64,000 bases of DNA, from positions 620,001-684,000 of the forward strand of contig JAQFVV010012499.1 in the NCBI GenBank assembly GCA_028023455.1, read 5' to 3'. The number at the start of each line of letters is the position of its first letter. Within the stretch, counting starts at the first letter, position 1. A program made the position numbers and the translations under genes. Under the pieces are notes generated by a model that saw only the letters and a program-made list of their open reading frames with translations, was not told where the DNA came from and made no database searches. This document shows positions 24,089-38,727 of the stretch, one piece after another. The stretch comes from Epiperipatus broadwayi (taxonomy: Eukaryota; Onychophora; Udeonychophora; Euonychophora; Peripatidae).

Positions 24089-24479
24089 TACTCCATTGTC
24101 TGATAATTCTGCACAAACTCTAATTCATAATTTCAATGACTTACACACCACTTTTGCTAAGTAAAACCATCTGGGTCCTGCTCCCTTCAGCCACAATTAA
24201 GTTTTTGTTTTTCAAAATTGTACTATGCTATATAAGTTTGAACACATGGCTATAAATCCATTTCAAAAATAACAGTTCAAAAAATATATAGCTTTCATTA
24301 ATGTTTAACCTTTAACATTCAACATTTAACATGTTACACTCCCCCTTTCTCATTACTTAGCACTGGCCAATGAATTACATGTCTGCATTGCAATGACTAA
24401 ACTCACTCATCACTTCACACCCAAGTCTACCACTACATAATACCTGCAATCAGTTTAAAGATAATCTTGCCATCAAGAA

Positions 24480-26400
24480 AAGAAAATTTTGTCTTAATGA
24501 GCAGCACATGTGGACCAGGGGATATATATTCTGGTCTCTTGGCCACACCTCCACCTTTGAAATACCCATAGCACTACAGATCAAAAGTGGAACATACACA
24601 GATTTGACTATGATACAACCCATATATCTTTATTTCAAGCAGAAATTATGAGCAGATAATATTCTCAAACCATCACCATGTCTCTTTGAACCACCAGAAA
24701 CTACCCCATTGTTTTACACTACACATTTATCTGCAAATCTTGTCACCATTCACAAGTCTTGTAACCCCAGAGCCAATGGAATACCTATTTTTGTCTTTAC
24801 TCATCTTAGCCACTTCATCACTCTATATCTTCATGAACTGGCTAATTACTTATCTCAAAGAATATATGACATTAAAGATCTGTATCTTATTGCTATTGCA
24901 CTATTCCTTTAAAAAAACCAAATCATATCTACACTCTTAACCTCTGGCCAATTTCTATGAGCCCACTAGGAATTTAAATCTTATTGAGGGTAATTGAAGA
25001 TCAAACTGAACCACACATCCTTCCCTTGATCTCAAACATTCATTTCTAAGAAAGACTCATCCACTGCACAAGCTGCAGTTATATTTGGAGAGTTATAAGT
25101 TCAGTACAAGATCGCAAGTGATATGCTCCCATTGCAGTCCAGCTCGACATCTGAGCTGCAAATGAGTCAATCCCTTTTATCTTCTAAGTGATATGCCAGT
25201 TAAAATCACCATTCCTCCCACTCTGCTATATCTATTTACCAACATTCTGCTCAGGAAAGAGATACATATCACTCTCAATTGAAAAAATTCACCATACATC
25301 ACAGCTACTCTAATCATCTCACAAGGAGCACTGCTTTTCTCAATTTTTTTATGTCATATATCAACCCATTTTTAACACAGATACAACAAAAAATCATTGA
25401 CACCCAAATTTCACACCCTCAACAAAACATCCAGTGTATTGCATATATTGATATTACAGTATTTCTGAATTCTCAAAAACAATTGCCCATATTTCAAACA
25501 ATATTTAATATTTGCACCTCTATCTATAGACTCAAATTTCAATTTGAATAAAGCTGCTGCATGGCTCATTTACAAAAAAATGCTGCAGTCAAATATATCT
25601 GGGAAAGTCTTGCACCTTCTTGGGCTTCCCTTTCTTCATTGGCCACTTGCCATGAAACTTACTACACAAAATAAACTTCAAAATACAACTACATGTATTA
25701 CTAATTTCTTCTCTAAATCTTTCCTCTCTCTTTATTCCAAGGTTCAGCTATTCAACTTTCTCATACTTACTAAGATTAAATACTATTTTCCCACTATCAA
25801 ATTATTCAAGTCATTTATCACTACTATTAATTCACTCTGAAATAAGTTACTATAAAGCAGAAAGAACATATCAATTTCTGCCAACTCAGCCATCCACTTA
25901 TACATAATGGCCTAGATCTTCACAACATCCAAATATTTTGATATTCAAAAGGTTTTCAAACTCATGCATCAATTATTCAGTGCTTTTCAGCATGTCAGCA
26001 TAAGCTCGCTGTAATACCCACTGACAGACACCCTCCTCCAGCTACACATATATGTTTTATCCAATCCATTCAAAATGATGCCCATCAAATGAACTTCTCT
26101 AGTAATAAAAATACCATTGCTGGTATATATATACAGTATAATATATACAAATTCTAACACTGATCACCCTGTCCCTATGTTAAATATCAATAATCAGCAT
26201 CTTTTTGTCATTTCAAAAAATGATACTCTGGAACCAAATTTTTTTAACTTTCTCCTTATTTAAATCTATATTTCTTGCTTACATCTTATTTTTTTGTGCT
26301 ACCATCACCCATATCAAAGAATGGATCCATTTGCTTTCTATGCCATGCAGCACACCTTTTAAATGATTGTGAAGATTTAAATAACATATGAAAGAGCATC
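24480..26400 (+). pseudogene. Second, more decayed copy of the L1/Tx1-like LINE ORF2
   Basis: The translation over shifting frames aligns with the 19450-23090 copy. Shared pieces include HELANYL before the RT (about 24830), an ISMSPLG-like segment matching PISISPLS, a YIDITVFLNS segment at about 25447-25476 where motif C is expected, and GLPFLHWPLAM, FSKSFLSLYSK and ILTKIKY at about 25620-25780 (against GFPFYLSNLEM and LSKSYLSLYS in the other copy). A final CFLC Cys cluster lies near 26332-26370. Stops occur in every frame. Divergence between copies is high, so both are old, or come from separate sublineages. Confidence 0.6.
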
Positions 26401-28329
26401 TATAACACATACAAATGATTTAGTATCTCCACACAACAAATAATTTAATAATTTCAAACCTCTTACACCCTGACAGTGCATGCAGTCACCTTCATCCTAT
26501 TTGTATTTTGATGCATCCATTGCACTTTCATCCTCACCAATAATACCTGATGGTATGTCCTTACTTTTCTCAATAAACTTCAACCATTAAAAACACAAGA
26601 CTCAAGTATAGCACCACCAAACCTTTTTGTAGGGTCATTCATAAGGCAATGTTCCAACTTATAAAAAGACTTACAATTGACACTCTTCATTCCAAAATAA
26701 TATTTATCATTCTGCACCATTCACCTATTTGCCATTGATTCCTTAGATTATTGGGTTTTTTTGTTCAACATACTTGCCTGTACAAGGTTCTACTTTTGTG
26801 GATCTCCAAGCTTCAATCAACTTTCAGCAACTGACAAACAATCAAACAGTCATTGTAACCAGCCTTTAACTCAAACAATAACTAACAGTATTGATTGTAT
26901 ATTACTTTAAAAACTCAACCATGTGTTAATAATGCAGGCTTAAATTTCACATCTGGAAAAATCTGCCCAAATTTTCAATGGCTATTGCAGTAGTATTTTG
27001 ATGTTCAATGATGGATTACCCTTGGAAAAAAAATTTCAGAAAATATTTTGTAATCCTCTTAGATAAATAAATATCACTTCTTAAAAAAACAGTTCAATTG
27101 TTAAGCTGCCATACCACAGTATGCAGTAATAAAAACTTTTGCAGAAATCTCATCTACTATGAAATACTATATGCCAGAAATCCTTATTGTACCATAGAAG
27201 ACTGTCTAACTAGATAAGTCAAGATTCTCACAAATGAACTTTAACAAAAATAATACAAACTTTTTTATTTTCCTCATGTTTATACATTGTGAAATACAAA
27301 CTTTTTTATTTTCCTCATGTTTATACATTGTGAAAAATCTATGTTTTTATATCTATATTATAATCAGTAATATAAATCAGATATATGTAATAATCAATAA
27401 TAATTACACTTGAAATCTCTCTGTAACCCTGACAAAATATCTGTGAACATTTGTAAACCTATGTAACACATCTTTTGAACAAAGTTGATTTTGTAGAAAC
27501 GTAATAACAATAATAATAATAAACAAAACATTTATTTTATATAGCGCGAGGTTTTTATAAACTGTAATACAAATAAGCCAATAAGCTAATGCACATGCGC
27601 TTTCTAGTTGTCACTATATAAATAAATACTCCCACTTTTTCAAACACAAGATAAAGTCTTTGGGAAAAGATAGAATGAATCCATCCATCTTTTCGACCCA
27701 AATGTATAATAATAATTCAAATATTATTAGTAGTATTGTACTAGAGATGAGTTTTGCATTCATTCCTTATAAAAAATGATGTAAAACAAATATAGAATAT
27801 GAGAGTCTATTATCTTTTTTGTTTGATATTGTATGGTGCTATTTTTTAACTTCTGTAAAAAAATTTTAAATATACTTCAACAATTTGTTTAAATTATAGT
27901 TCACCAATGTATTCTATTTTCTCCTCTATCTTCTCAATTAAGGCAATCAAAATTGTACTACTTAGATTGTCTTTTGAGATAATCCACTCTGCCTTTCCAG
28001 AAAACCATATTCATGTTAAAGGTAAAGCATCTTTTAGGATGACTTGCATTATTCACTTTCTTCATCCAATTCAAAATATATATAATTTTTACAAATAGTG
28101 GGCTCTATAATATCAAATCAACAATTTGAAGGATATGTTTATTTATCTTATGATTTTTGTATTTTTAAATTTTTATAAAGCATTCTTGAATAGAAATTTT
28201 CTAATACATTTGTGTTATTATGATAAAGATTCCAAATCTCATTTTTATGCAGTAAATTAATGTAGCAGCTGTATATGTTACTAATGTAGGTGCAATAATT
28301 ATTTAACTTTGATGAAAATGTGATCTTAT
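26401..28329. other. Non-coding stretch after the LINE remnant
   Basis: No gene is recognisable. 26400-27100 is relatively C-rich on the plus strand, like the adjoining LINE, and may be its degraded 3' part. From 27500 the DNA is AT-rich with one patch around 27540-27610 (ATATAGCGCGAGG, CACATGCGC). An open frame at 27907-28098 has no recognisable motif. Confidence 0.4.
27254..27335. repeat. Perfect 41-bp tandem duplication
   Basis: The 41-bp unit starting TACAAACTTTTTTATTTTCC is present twice head-to-tail with no difference, so the duplication is very recent. Confidence 0.9.
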
Positions 28330-28930
28330 TAATATGTAAAAAAACAACTTATTGTAATTTGTGCGATATTTTAATATCAAAATCCATCAATCAAAAAGCT
28401 ATCAAGATATTTAAATTTGCTTACATTCTCAAGGTTTTGATTTATTTGAATTTAATTGATAAAGCAAATTCTTTACATATTGCTTTCAAAATACTTAATG
28501 CATTCCATAATTTCTCTTTTGAATTGGAAAAAAAACACTATCATCAACATATTATAAATCTAGAGTACAAAAATTTATAAAGTTTTTTTGTTCAATTTAA
28601 TTTAAAAATTACATCATCATATTTGTATTGCATAGTAAATCCTGATTCATTAATCTGCTTATGAATATCATCAAAGATCATAATCATAAAAATTGAAAAC
28701 AGTGATGAAGCAAATACCCATCCTGATTTTATACCAATTTCATTTTAAATACTCTCATACTTTCTACCTGTAAAAAAATACAATGCAAATAAACTCTGGT
28801 GGACAACCAATTAATTTGAAATACTATCAACAGGGTCACATGCCATGACCAAATCAATAAAAGCAATATATAAATAACTTTTTATTAGTAGTAGTATACT
28901 CTCTATACCATAATGTCACCCATTGCAAAT
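28330..28930 (-). pseudogene. Non-LTR reverse transcriptase remnant with YVDD box
   Basis: The minus-strand translation reads, in order: AFIDLVMACDPVDS (motif A, with the usual FVD..KAFD-like pattern degraded); GIKSGWVFASSLFSIFM (motif B region, like G-K-Q-G-C-V-..-LFSIF in a common invertebrate LINE group); YVDDSVFFSNSKEKL (motif C, catalytic YVDD intact); and a KFKYLDSFLID segment (the usual K-YLG-x-I position). Frames shift between these pieces. Only the RT core is present. The exact clade is uncertain. The plus-strand frame at 28320-28580 is the complement of the motif C region. Confidence 0.7.
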
Positions 28931-29992
28931 AGAAAAAGTATTTGATAAATAGCAAGACCAGTTAATGTATAATAATACTTATTAGTTTACATATATTTTT
29001 CAATTAAAATGAGTAGTTGTATGTTTAAAAATATTAATTAAGTATTCTAGCTCTATCTACTAATATTTAAATTATCATGTTAAATTTATTGCAGCATACA
29101 ATAAGCAAATGCTCTTAATGTAAAAGTTTTACATCCACTGGCATTTTGTCAGTGTTCAGAAATTTAAATAAAGCAAATTTAATTTTAGTAAGCAAAAAAA
29201 AAATCGAATCTACTTTACATGCATAGATATATCAAGTTTTAGATAGTTTGTTTTTTTAAATGACAGTGATATAATTTTGTTTTATGATTTTTTTTTATAA
29301 AAGCTACTTAATATTCAATTTCATTTAGGTACAGAGATCATATGTCATTTGAACAGAAGGGATTTGTGTTAACCTTAAGCACGTGTACCTGTGATGATCT
29401 TTGGCAAACATTGGTTTGGACAGGATAATAAAGCACAAGATAGAGACTTTTGAAAAGAAATGGCTGTCTGTCTTATCTTTTGTAACTAAATTTAGTTATA
29501 TAAACCAATCTAAAACTGCTTAGTTTGAGAGCATGAAAACGTTTCTTTATTCACTTTACATTCATTAATTTCTATATATTAACGTTCGTAAATTTTTCAA
29601 TTTGTGTGTTAATATTACAAACTATTAGAAACTATGTAATATTCACTTTTATTAATTATCACAGAAATCATAGAATATATATTTATTGATAAATTATCAT
29701 AATGAAATATAAATAGAAAATATAAATTTTTGTCATTAATATATTTTTTATATTACATATCTGCAACACATATTTGAAGTATTATTAAGCTTAATCATTA
29801 AACACTTATAAATAAACGTACAAAGTTATATAAAACCATGGGATGAATAAGTCTACTCAACTAGTAGGCTAACATCATGTAAATGTTTTGGCTAAACTGT
29901 TAATTAAATTAGTTATCACAATACTAAAAGAAATTAATATGTAATAATTTATATACCAGTGATTGTAATAACTTGGTCAAGTTTGGTGATCT
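28931..29992. other. AT-rich stretch without recognisable genes
   Basis: No coding motif or clear repeat is seen between the RT remnant and the GATA array. Confidence 0.5.
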
Positions 29993-30871
<879 letters not shown>

Positions 30872-30879
30872 CATTTTTA

Positions 30880-31870
30880 TTACAAATAGAAAGTATGTGA
30901 TTCAATAAATCATAAAATAGTTGCTAATATGAAATGCTTCAAGATATAGGTCAAGGATATTGTCATATTCTGGAGAATATTTTTAAAATATAAGAATAAT
31001 GACTTTACATAATGATTTTACATAATGATACTAGAAAAATTAATATTGAGAAGAGAATGTGGTAAGTTTGCATCCATGTCTCCAAAACAAATATTTTATG
31101 GATTGAAATGAGAAACTAAGAGAGTAAAAATAAATGGAGTTTATTTAATTCATCTAGATTTTGTAGAGGATGCAATTGTTTTTGAAAATAATGCTTCAAC
31201 ATTTCAGAAAATGTTGCAAGAGTTATGCAGATGAAATTAAGAAAGTATGATAAAAGGTAAATGTTTAAAAAACTAAAAAATGTTTAATAAATTTTCTTAA
31301 AGAAGAAAATAATGATATATTAGATTACCTTAACAACTGGTCAGATTACTAATATAAATAAAAACATAGCTGATGAAATTAATCATAGAATTAATCTTGA
31401 ATAAAATGCTTTCAAGAAAAATAACTTAATATTATGTGGAAATATATCTATGTGTTTGAAAATAAAGGTTTTCAATAAATGTGTTTTAGCAGTTCTGAAT
31501 TATGGATCTAAAACTTGGACACTTAACAGAAGAGCAATACAGAGATTTCAGACCACTTGAGAAAATATGAAAAGTATTTAGAAGTAAGATGGTGTTAAAA
31601 ATGAACAATGTGGGTGAAAGAACAAACAGGTATTAGTGACATCATTAAATAAATTAAAAAATTAAAAGTGTGGCTGGGTTGGAGATATTTCTAGATATGA
31701 TAATAGATGGACAGTTAAAAACCTAAACTGTATTTTAAGAAATTATAAAAAAAAAACTAGAATGAGACCTTATGTAAGATGGATAAAGTGAGAAGTGTGC
31801 TGGGATGTTATGGAGAGAAGGTAGAAATTGAAAAACTGGATTAACTTAATAAGATCATTATGCAGTCGAA
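30880..31870 (+). pseudogene. 5'-truncated, heavily decayed RTE-type LINE
   Basis: The nucleotide sequence aligns with the 3' half of the better element at 42806-45635. Shared landmarks include TCAAGGATATTGTCATATTC, CATGTCTCCAAAAC, the FADD region (here FVED), and the C-terminal Tyr-Gly-Ser region (CTGAATTATGGATCTAAAAC). It ends in a degraded ATTATGCAGTCGAAATAAT, where the other copy has the coding end. Many stops and indels are present. Homology begins within about 10 bp of the GATA array. Confidence 0.75.
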
Positions 31871-32322
31871 ATAATAGTTAAAATTGGTCATGATTTATTT
31901 AATTTCATAATTTTTAAACTATATTTCAATGATGAGGTACTTCGAAGAATTTTTCATTTTATTTCCAATTTCAGTACTCTTGTTTTATTTGGGTGAACGT
32001 GGGTTTGCTATATTCTGGAGTTTTTCAAAATATATTTGCAATTTCTTCAATTTATTCATATCCTAGAAGTCAATTATATATTCAAGATTATATTAATCAT
32101 TATGTGAGAATAATTGTTTACCTAAGTCAGAATGAGATACTCATATACTCCTTGATCTTTTCTTTTCAGTTTAATAGATAATTTAATATAGCACACATAT
32201 TATATAAATGTTTTGATCTAAAATATTTCACAGACTACTATTTCCAATAAATATAATTAATTGCATTTAAAATTTATTAAATGGTATTTTAATTCACTGC
32301 TTTTTTTCCTCATATGTCAAAT
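31871..32322. other. AT-rich stretch without recognisable genes
   Basis: The open frame at 31993-32181 has only AT-driven composition. If the tRNA-Glu-like segment just beyond is a SINE head read on the minus strand, part of this stretch would be its body, but no second copy is present to confirm that. Confidence 0.4.
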
Positions 32323-32393
32323 GTATTGACCAGGAAGCGAACCCAGGCCAGCTTCTTGAAAGGCAGCTATGCTAACTGTTAGGCCACAAATGC
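32323..32393 (-). other. tRNA-Glu-like pseudogene or SINE head
   Basis: Seventy-one nucleotides on the minus strand follow a tRNA layout: a D arm region with AACAGTTAGC; an anticodon arm GCTGC-CTTTCAA-GAAGC (one mismatch, anticodon TTC, Glu); a T arm CTGGG-TTCGCTT-CCTGG; and an acceptor pairing in about five of seven positions. The B-box-like GGTTCGCTTCC has one change from consensus. The damaged acceptor and D stems argue against a working tRNA. A solo SINE head is likeliest. Confidence 0.6.
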
Positions 32394-34711
32394 ATGACAT
32401 ATTATTTCATCATTAATGTGGAATGGGTTGAAGTTATTTTACTTTAATTGCTTTCTATGTATTTAATTACAATATCATTTTACTCACTGAATCAGCCATA
32501 TGATTTCTGATTGTAGGTAGTGTTATATGATTGAGTTTATTTATTCTATGATATTATTTTAAGTAATATTTTGTTTTTAGAATTTATTATGAATTATTTT
32601 ATTAATAGATAAGAATTTACAATAAATTTTATTTCATGCAGTGCAATATATATTTTATATAAATATTAAATAATATGTAACTTGGCTATGAGTGCTTGCA
32701 ATTAAAAAGTCTTAAGATCTACTATAACATTTTACATATTAAATTTGGATCTTTGGCAGTTGAAGAAGACAAAGAATATGATAACAGAATCTGTTGCTAC
32801 CTTTAAAGTTATTGCATAAATTATAAATAATGAAAGATCCAACAATGACAAAAAATAGGAAATAATACTAGAAAAAATTGTATTGAAACTTTTGAAAGAT
32901 TTATAATTGTAGAATTTTATATAACTAGTCATATAAATATCCAATACCAAAGTGTGTCCCTAGACTTATAGTCTAGAATGTCATATGAGGAGACATCATA
33001 TTAGAGTTTACTCATGAGGATCTTAATTATAGTACCAGATAACTATAATTGCCTTTAGATTGTGGAAAACAGAGATTGTTTGGAAATATCAGTTGTCAAA
33101 CCAGATTACAGTAAACAGAAGATAAAACTAATATAATAACAAATAAAAAAATTATCAGCATAATACACAAACATATATCAGTTGAGATTGCTCATTTATG
33201 AAGGCATATAATGAATTTGATATCTGGCAGTCTTTAAATATCAATATTCACAAACATTACTTGATAATGCTGTATCACCTCTGAAGACTAATATTAATGA
33301 ACTCTATTTTATTTATCTGATTTTGTTAGACATGTGTTAACTAAGTTAAAATGTAGCCATATATTTATTCTACTTTTGCATTAAAGAATAATCAATAACA
33401 AACCAATTTAAATTAACTATAAATGTTTAAAACTTACAAGCTATTACAAAATTAGATGTATAACTTATGCATTCAATCTCTTGTCATGTTAAAAAAATAA
33501 AGTAATATGATAAACAGTTTCTAACAACCTGTAGAGATATCTCTAAACCTGGAACAAAATCAAAATTATCCACAAGTATCTCAAAGAATAAAATATATCA
33601 TGGAGAAGCAAAAAAGCATATATAGAATTTGAATGCCATGGATAAAATATCTATAGAATCACTATATAAAATGCACATGCATGTATATAACAATCTTTAA
33701 TTTTAGATGTGTATGTAAAACAAATAATATAAATAGGGCAAACTGCCTATGAATTTTAAAAATAATAAAATCCACATATACTTTGATTCTCATTCATTTT
33801 AAAATACATTGTTTAAATGATTTTTGGATAGCTTCAGAGAGATAAATTTTGTTAAACTAAATTTTAACTATTTCAAATTTTTTTTCTTTAGGTGAAAGAT
33901 TGATTTAATTGAAACTAAATTTTGACTATTGAATTTATTTCCATTATTTAAAATTCTTTTATTTCTAAAATAACTTTATTAAAACAAATAATAGATGAAA
34001 TACACAGGCTTATATATATATACCTGTGTCTATATATGTAATAGACAGGGTATGAGCACAGACTTTCACATGACCCACTCTCCACACCATCTCATAACAC
34101 TGATACACTGAACACACATATGTCGAAAAGATAAATAATCACCAATATATGTATTTCATGCTTAACCAGCAATCATCAGTAGCAAAATTAATAATTACCT
34201 GATAACATCATGGTAAAAAATGACAAAACTTAATAAATTAATACATGATATTTTGATCATCAAGGACTTTACCTAGAAAGCTGAAAAAGATTCCAAGTTT
34301 TCTCATATAAAAATTTTGTAGATAAAATTCTGTCTCTGTCTTTAAGTTTTTTAAGAGTTTGTAGAAAATAAGAATCAATATCTGGAAAAGGCCGAGTAAA
34401 TTGTTTCTTACATCTGTCCAACCATACAGAGAATGTCAAGAAAATTGACAGTCTGATGGTGGGATGTCGCCAGAATGCAGGCAGTCCTTAATTGAGATAA
34501 TCTTGTAGAAGTCCACTTTAGAGTTCTGATAAATAAACATTTTAATATTCCCAAGTCTGGTGCAGGAGTAGATGATATAGAAAAGGAAAAAAATGAAGAA
34601 ACAAAACTCATTTTCTTTTATATCTGAAATATTTATCATGTAAACTATTATCCACAATAAAACTTTTTAAATAATATCTGCACCTTTAAAATAAAAATAT
34701 TTAAAAGTATA
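32394..34711. other. AT-rich stretch; possible degraded element at 34020-34200
   Basis: No gene is recognised. The two overlapping minus-strand open frames at 34408-34657 (67 and 73 codons) show no known motif. The stretch 34020-34200 is less AT-rich and, on the minus strand, contains CTGATGA (34173-34179), a TGCT/AGCA hairpin and GAAAT (34153-34157), a pattern reminiscent of hammerhead-bearing repeats. Confidence 0.4.
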
Positions 34712-34712
34712 G

Positions 34713-34714
<2 letters not shown>

Positions 34715-34754
<40 letters not shown>

Positions 34755-34760
34755 TTTTAT

Positions 34761-34790
<30 letters not shown>
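34715..34790. repeat. (TA)n microsatellite with interruptions
   Basis: Two TA runs are separated by a short TTTATATATTTTTATC interruption. Confidence 0.9.
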
Positions 34791-34795
<5 letters not shown>

Positions 34796-37423
34796 TCAAA
34801 TTATAAAACTAAAGCATTGTAAAATTATGTTATCATAAAATATAAATTTATAAATTCAATACCTAAAATAATATAAATAAAATTATAAATTGTCGGATCT
34901 ACCAATCTTGTAGTAACTAAAATTTTAACATTTTATTAAATAATTCATAAAGTAAATAAACTGGTTATTTAAGTCCAAGATAAAGTTGAGTGGAGGTTAT
35001 CTCACTATAAATGTACAATTACATTTATGTACGTATTTCTATAGACATGATGAAAAGAGAGTTCATCGGGTAGTGTACTAACAAGATCTTTTCCAATGAT
35101 GATTTTCAAATATTAGTCACAATTGGGTTTTATATTTTTAGATATATTTTTTCCTGGAAATTTGTTCACTTTTATTGTTGAGAAGTACACCTGCTTCAAC
35201 TGTGATTTGATATATATGTTGGAACAATGTTATATCTAATTCAACAAGCAGGGATTAACAGCCTGGTGGTTATGGACTCCATTCCTATAGAATGAAGTTT
35301 TGTAGTGGTGATCAACAATGCATTTTGATTCTTTCAACTGTTTTGCAAAATTTCTTGTAATCCATGTTGAACAGGCAAAAAGTAAATATCAAAAGACCAA
35401 CAAAATTATTTTCTGAGTCTGTCTATTTATATTATTATAAACTTTGCAAAATACTCTTTTTTAGTTAAACACATCAGTAATTATTTTAAATCACCCACAT
35501 TTACCTATTTTTAGATAAGTAAATAGCATGTTTACAGATAACAGCTAGCTATAGTAATCCCTAAAAATATGTTTAATTGACATTTTAAAACATTTAAAAA
35601 CAAATTTATTTAGTTAAAATAAATTAATTTCTCTCCTATTTTAAAACTAAATTTAAAATTGACATGATTTTTTTTAAGCACAGACCTTAATCAGTGTGTG
35701 CATGTACCTACAACAGAATCTAAATTTGATAGAAAAAATATAAATTTAATTTGTAAAATCTGAATTTTAATTTACAATTGCCAACTATTTTTATTTTTAA
35801 TTATAAATTAAGATAGATGACAGATCTATCTAACAAACTTTAAGTCCTCAAATTGTAATAATTCCTGTAACTGTTTATATCTATAAAATATTGGACAAGA
35901 AAATTAAAAAGTATTAATGAATTTGAACTATTATGTTGGTAAAGTTTTTTGAAATTTTCATGGATGACAAAGTAAATGAACCAGTAGAAATTTAATCAAA
36001 TTAGACCTAAATTCTAAATTGAAGTAGTAATCATACGATTCAAATTATTCTACTTTTATTATGATCTAATTCAATGGGAAATTATGTAATAAATACTAAT
36101 ATTGAAAAAAAAGTGTGAACTTTATCATCTAACTTAAGATATTTGAGAAGCCTTAAAAATCAAACAAATGATAGTTCATTCTAGAAAAAAACATTACTTT
36201 TCACAAAATCACTAAATGTTGATTGATTTGGTTATACAATACTAACAACACTAATGATGATGGTGATGATGATGAATAACAAACTAATACTACATAAAGT
36301 AGTAAATCTTGATTACTATAATAACCTGTTTTTATATAATTATAGTTTTTTCTTACTTTATTTAATTTGTACTTTATTATAGACTTTTATATTTGAATAA
36401 GTTTCTTTTTTTATTATTTCAATCATTAGTTCTTTTATTATTTCAGTATTGATAAATCTCAAAGATCTTTAGATATATTTTTTCGTAATATATATATATA
36501 TATTAATTGACTTTGATTTACTACATGTATTATTTTTAGATAGATGAACTTTTGCAATTTCTTAAAATAACTGTTTTTGAATGATATAGAAAAATTCTTT
36601 ACAAATACTGTCAGTAAACATTTTGATAAAATCTCATTTTCTTCACAGCTAAAACTTTATTAAAGCTGTGGAAATTATTTGTAAATAATAAAAAAATTGT
36701 GTGTATATTTTACAGTTTATTTCATATATTCATGTGTTATGTTGCCAATGTATTTATCAATCTATAAATGAAGAGGAAAAAAAGAAGAAAAGGAAAATGT
36801 AAAATATCTATGACTATTTTTTGACCAATAAAATTTAAGACTAAAAGATAAAATTTGTAACGAAGAAATGCATTGAGTTAATTTTTATTTCAATTTTTAG
36901 TTTTTTAAAGATTTTACACTTTATTTTTTTGACATTTTAAATACATTATCATTGTCAATATTATGGATGTGGCCTATATCTTTAAAATTTTATAGGAAAG
37001 CTTACAAAAACGATTTTTGAATAATAAGATCTTTTATGTTAATATTATTTATATTTTTGTTTATTTAATCCAAATATAATCTTATTTAGTTAATATATAT
37101 GAATCTCAAAGATCTTTTAAAATATATTAAACATTTTACCAAAGATAATGAAATTCATTGTATTTCTTAATTTTGAAAGTTCATCATTACGTTTCATATC
37201 TCATCCACTATTGATATTTTTACGGACATTATTATAGTGTGGTCTATATCTGCAGTTTCAGATATCGAAGATTAAAAATAACAATAATAATAAAATAATT
37301 TTAGTTTAATACATCTACCTATGTACACACACCTTTGAAATTATGTGTTTTAGGAGCATAATGCAGTTTGCTATTTTCCATAAATTCAAGTGTCTGTGAT
37401 AGTGGAGACTATTATACTTGAAA
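34791..37423. other. AT-rich stretch without recognisable genes
   Basis: No gene is recognised. A segment at about 35260-35330 (AACAGCCTGGTGGTTATGGA, later AGTTTTGTAGTGG) faintly resembles a tRNA-derived head with GGTGGTTA, but the B box is too degraded to call. Confidence 0.4.
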
Positions 37424-37640
37424 TACAAGTAAACATCACATGATCATCATTTTTTATGCTTGCTCAAGCTGTTAAAACAGAAAAAAAATTTCATAAGGTA
37501 GAAACTAGTCTGGGGACATTGGATCAGTAAGCAGTATATAAGGATTTTATGCACAAACCTTCTGGCATCCATTGATTACTCTGGCTTGCACTGAATGGTG
37601 CTACTGTATGGAGAGTTTTGCCTGTCTGAAAAACAAATAA
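37424..37640 (+). mobile_element. Half copy of the fold-back element with a ribozyme-like remnant
   Basis: An outer block with CATCACATGATCATC and TTATGCTTGCTC is followed directly by the right half of the element: AGAAACTAGTCTGGGGAC (about 37491-37508), ATTTTATGCACAAACCTTC, ATTGATTACTCTGGCTTG, and TGGAGAGTTTTGCCTG to about 37624. The left arm is lost. GAAAC-TA-GUC of the hammerhead-like motif is retained, but CUGANGA and stem II are replaced by unrelated sequence. Confidence 0.7.
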
Positions 37641-38548
37641 TATTAACTTTTTATCAACTTTTTTATTTGTGATTCATTAGAATGTATACAAAGTTAAAAT
37701 TATAAGCAATCAACAACAAAGCACACCAATATTGCTATTCTTTTATAAATTATAATATCCGCTCCAATGCAATTTTATCTCTGACAAAAAAAAGGTTGGC
37801 TGATCGTAACAGTGGATCCAAATATTTAAAAAACTAATTTAATTATAGGCTTCAATTTTGAAAGCCTCCAGTCTCTAACAATATTATAATTCACTTATCA
37901 CTCAATATCTGTTCTATATTTGAAATATTATCTTTTTGTTTTGCAATAACATATAGTAGTTGTTTTTATATATTACAAAAAATATTTTTATGGGAATAAA
38001 ACATTGTGTTTTCAAAGGCCATTTTAAATTCTTATTGAATTATGAATTTTTTCTGAAAAATATATATTGTAAGAGTTAGCTTTCACTATGACTTATAAAA
38101 TACACAGTTTTAAAAACAAAAAGAGAATAATATATATTTGTATTTTTATTAATCAAATTACATTCACATAAGCCATCATAACATTATAGCATAAAGAGAA
38201 AGAATGGTGGTTACATTAAAAGGAGCTCTATGATTATATATTTAATTATATTAAATCTATTTTGAAATCAATAAAACGCCCTTTGATTTCAACATATACA
38301 TATGTGGTAGAAAGATTAAAATATATTTTATCTTTTATAAGTTTAGCTAAACAGGATGTGGGAGATTCACTATTATTACTCATCCATATGTACCATTATA
38401 TTTTTGGCTTATCCAGTCATAGAGATTATTAAAAGGACTTCTTCTCTTGTTATTTACCATTACCGTATATATACTAATCTCATCTAAATCTTAGCTGGAA
38501 TATAAGCTAAATTAGTGAATAAAATATATCCAAACATGTCATCATCAG
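37641..38548. other. AT-rich stretch without recognisable genes
   Basis: No coding motif or clear repeat is seen. Confidence 0.5.
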
Positions 38549-38631
38549 CAGAATAATAATAATAACAACAACAACACAACAACAACAACAATAATAATAA
38601 CAATAATAATAATAATAATAACATAACAACA

Positions 38632-38668
<37 letters not shown>

Positions 38669-38727
38669 CAATAATAATACAAATAATAATAATGATAATG
38701 ATGATGATGATGATAATAATAATAATA
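38549..38727. repeat. Compound AAT/AAC microsatellite, probable LINE tail
   Basis: AAT units are interspersed with AAC and GAT units. On the minus strand it directly follows the end of the LINE remnant at 38728-39430, so it may have grown from that element's 3' tail. Confidence 0.85.

Noticed and set aside
32323-32393. A functional tRNA-Glu gene
   Set aside because: Acceptor stem pairs in only about five of seven positions and the D arm is poor.
34408-34657. Two overlapping minus-strand frames of 67 and 73 codons
   Set aside because: No domain recognised; overlapping frames in the same stretch cannot both be coding, and nothing favours either.
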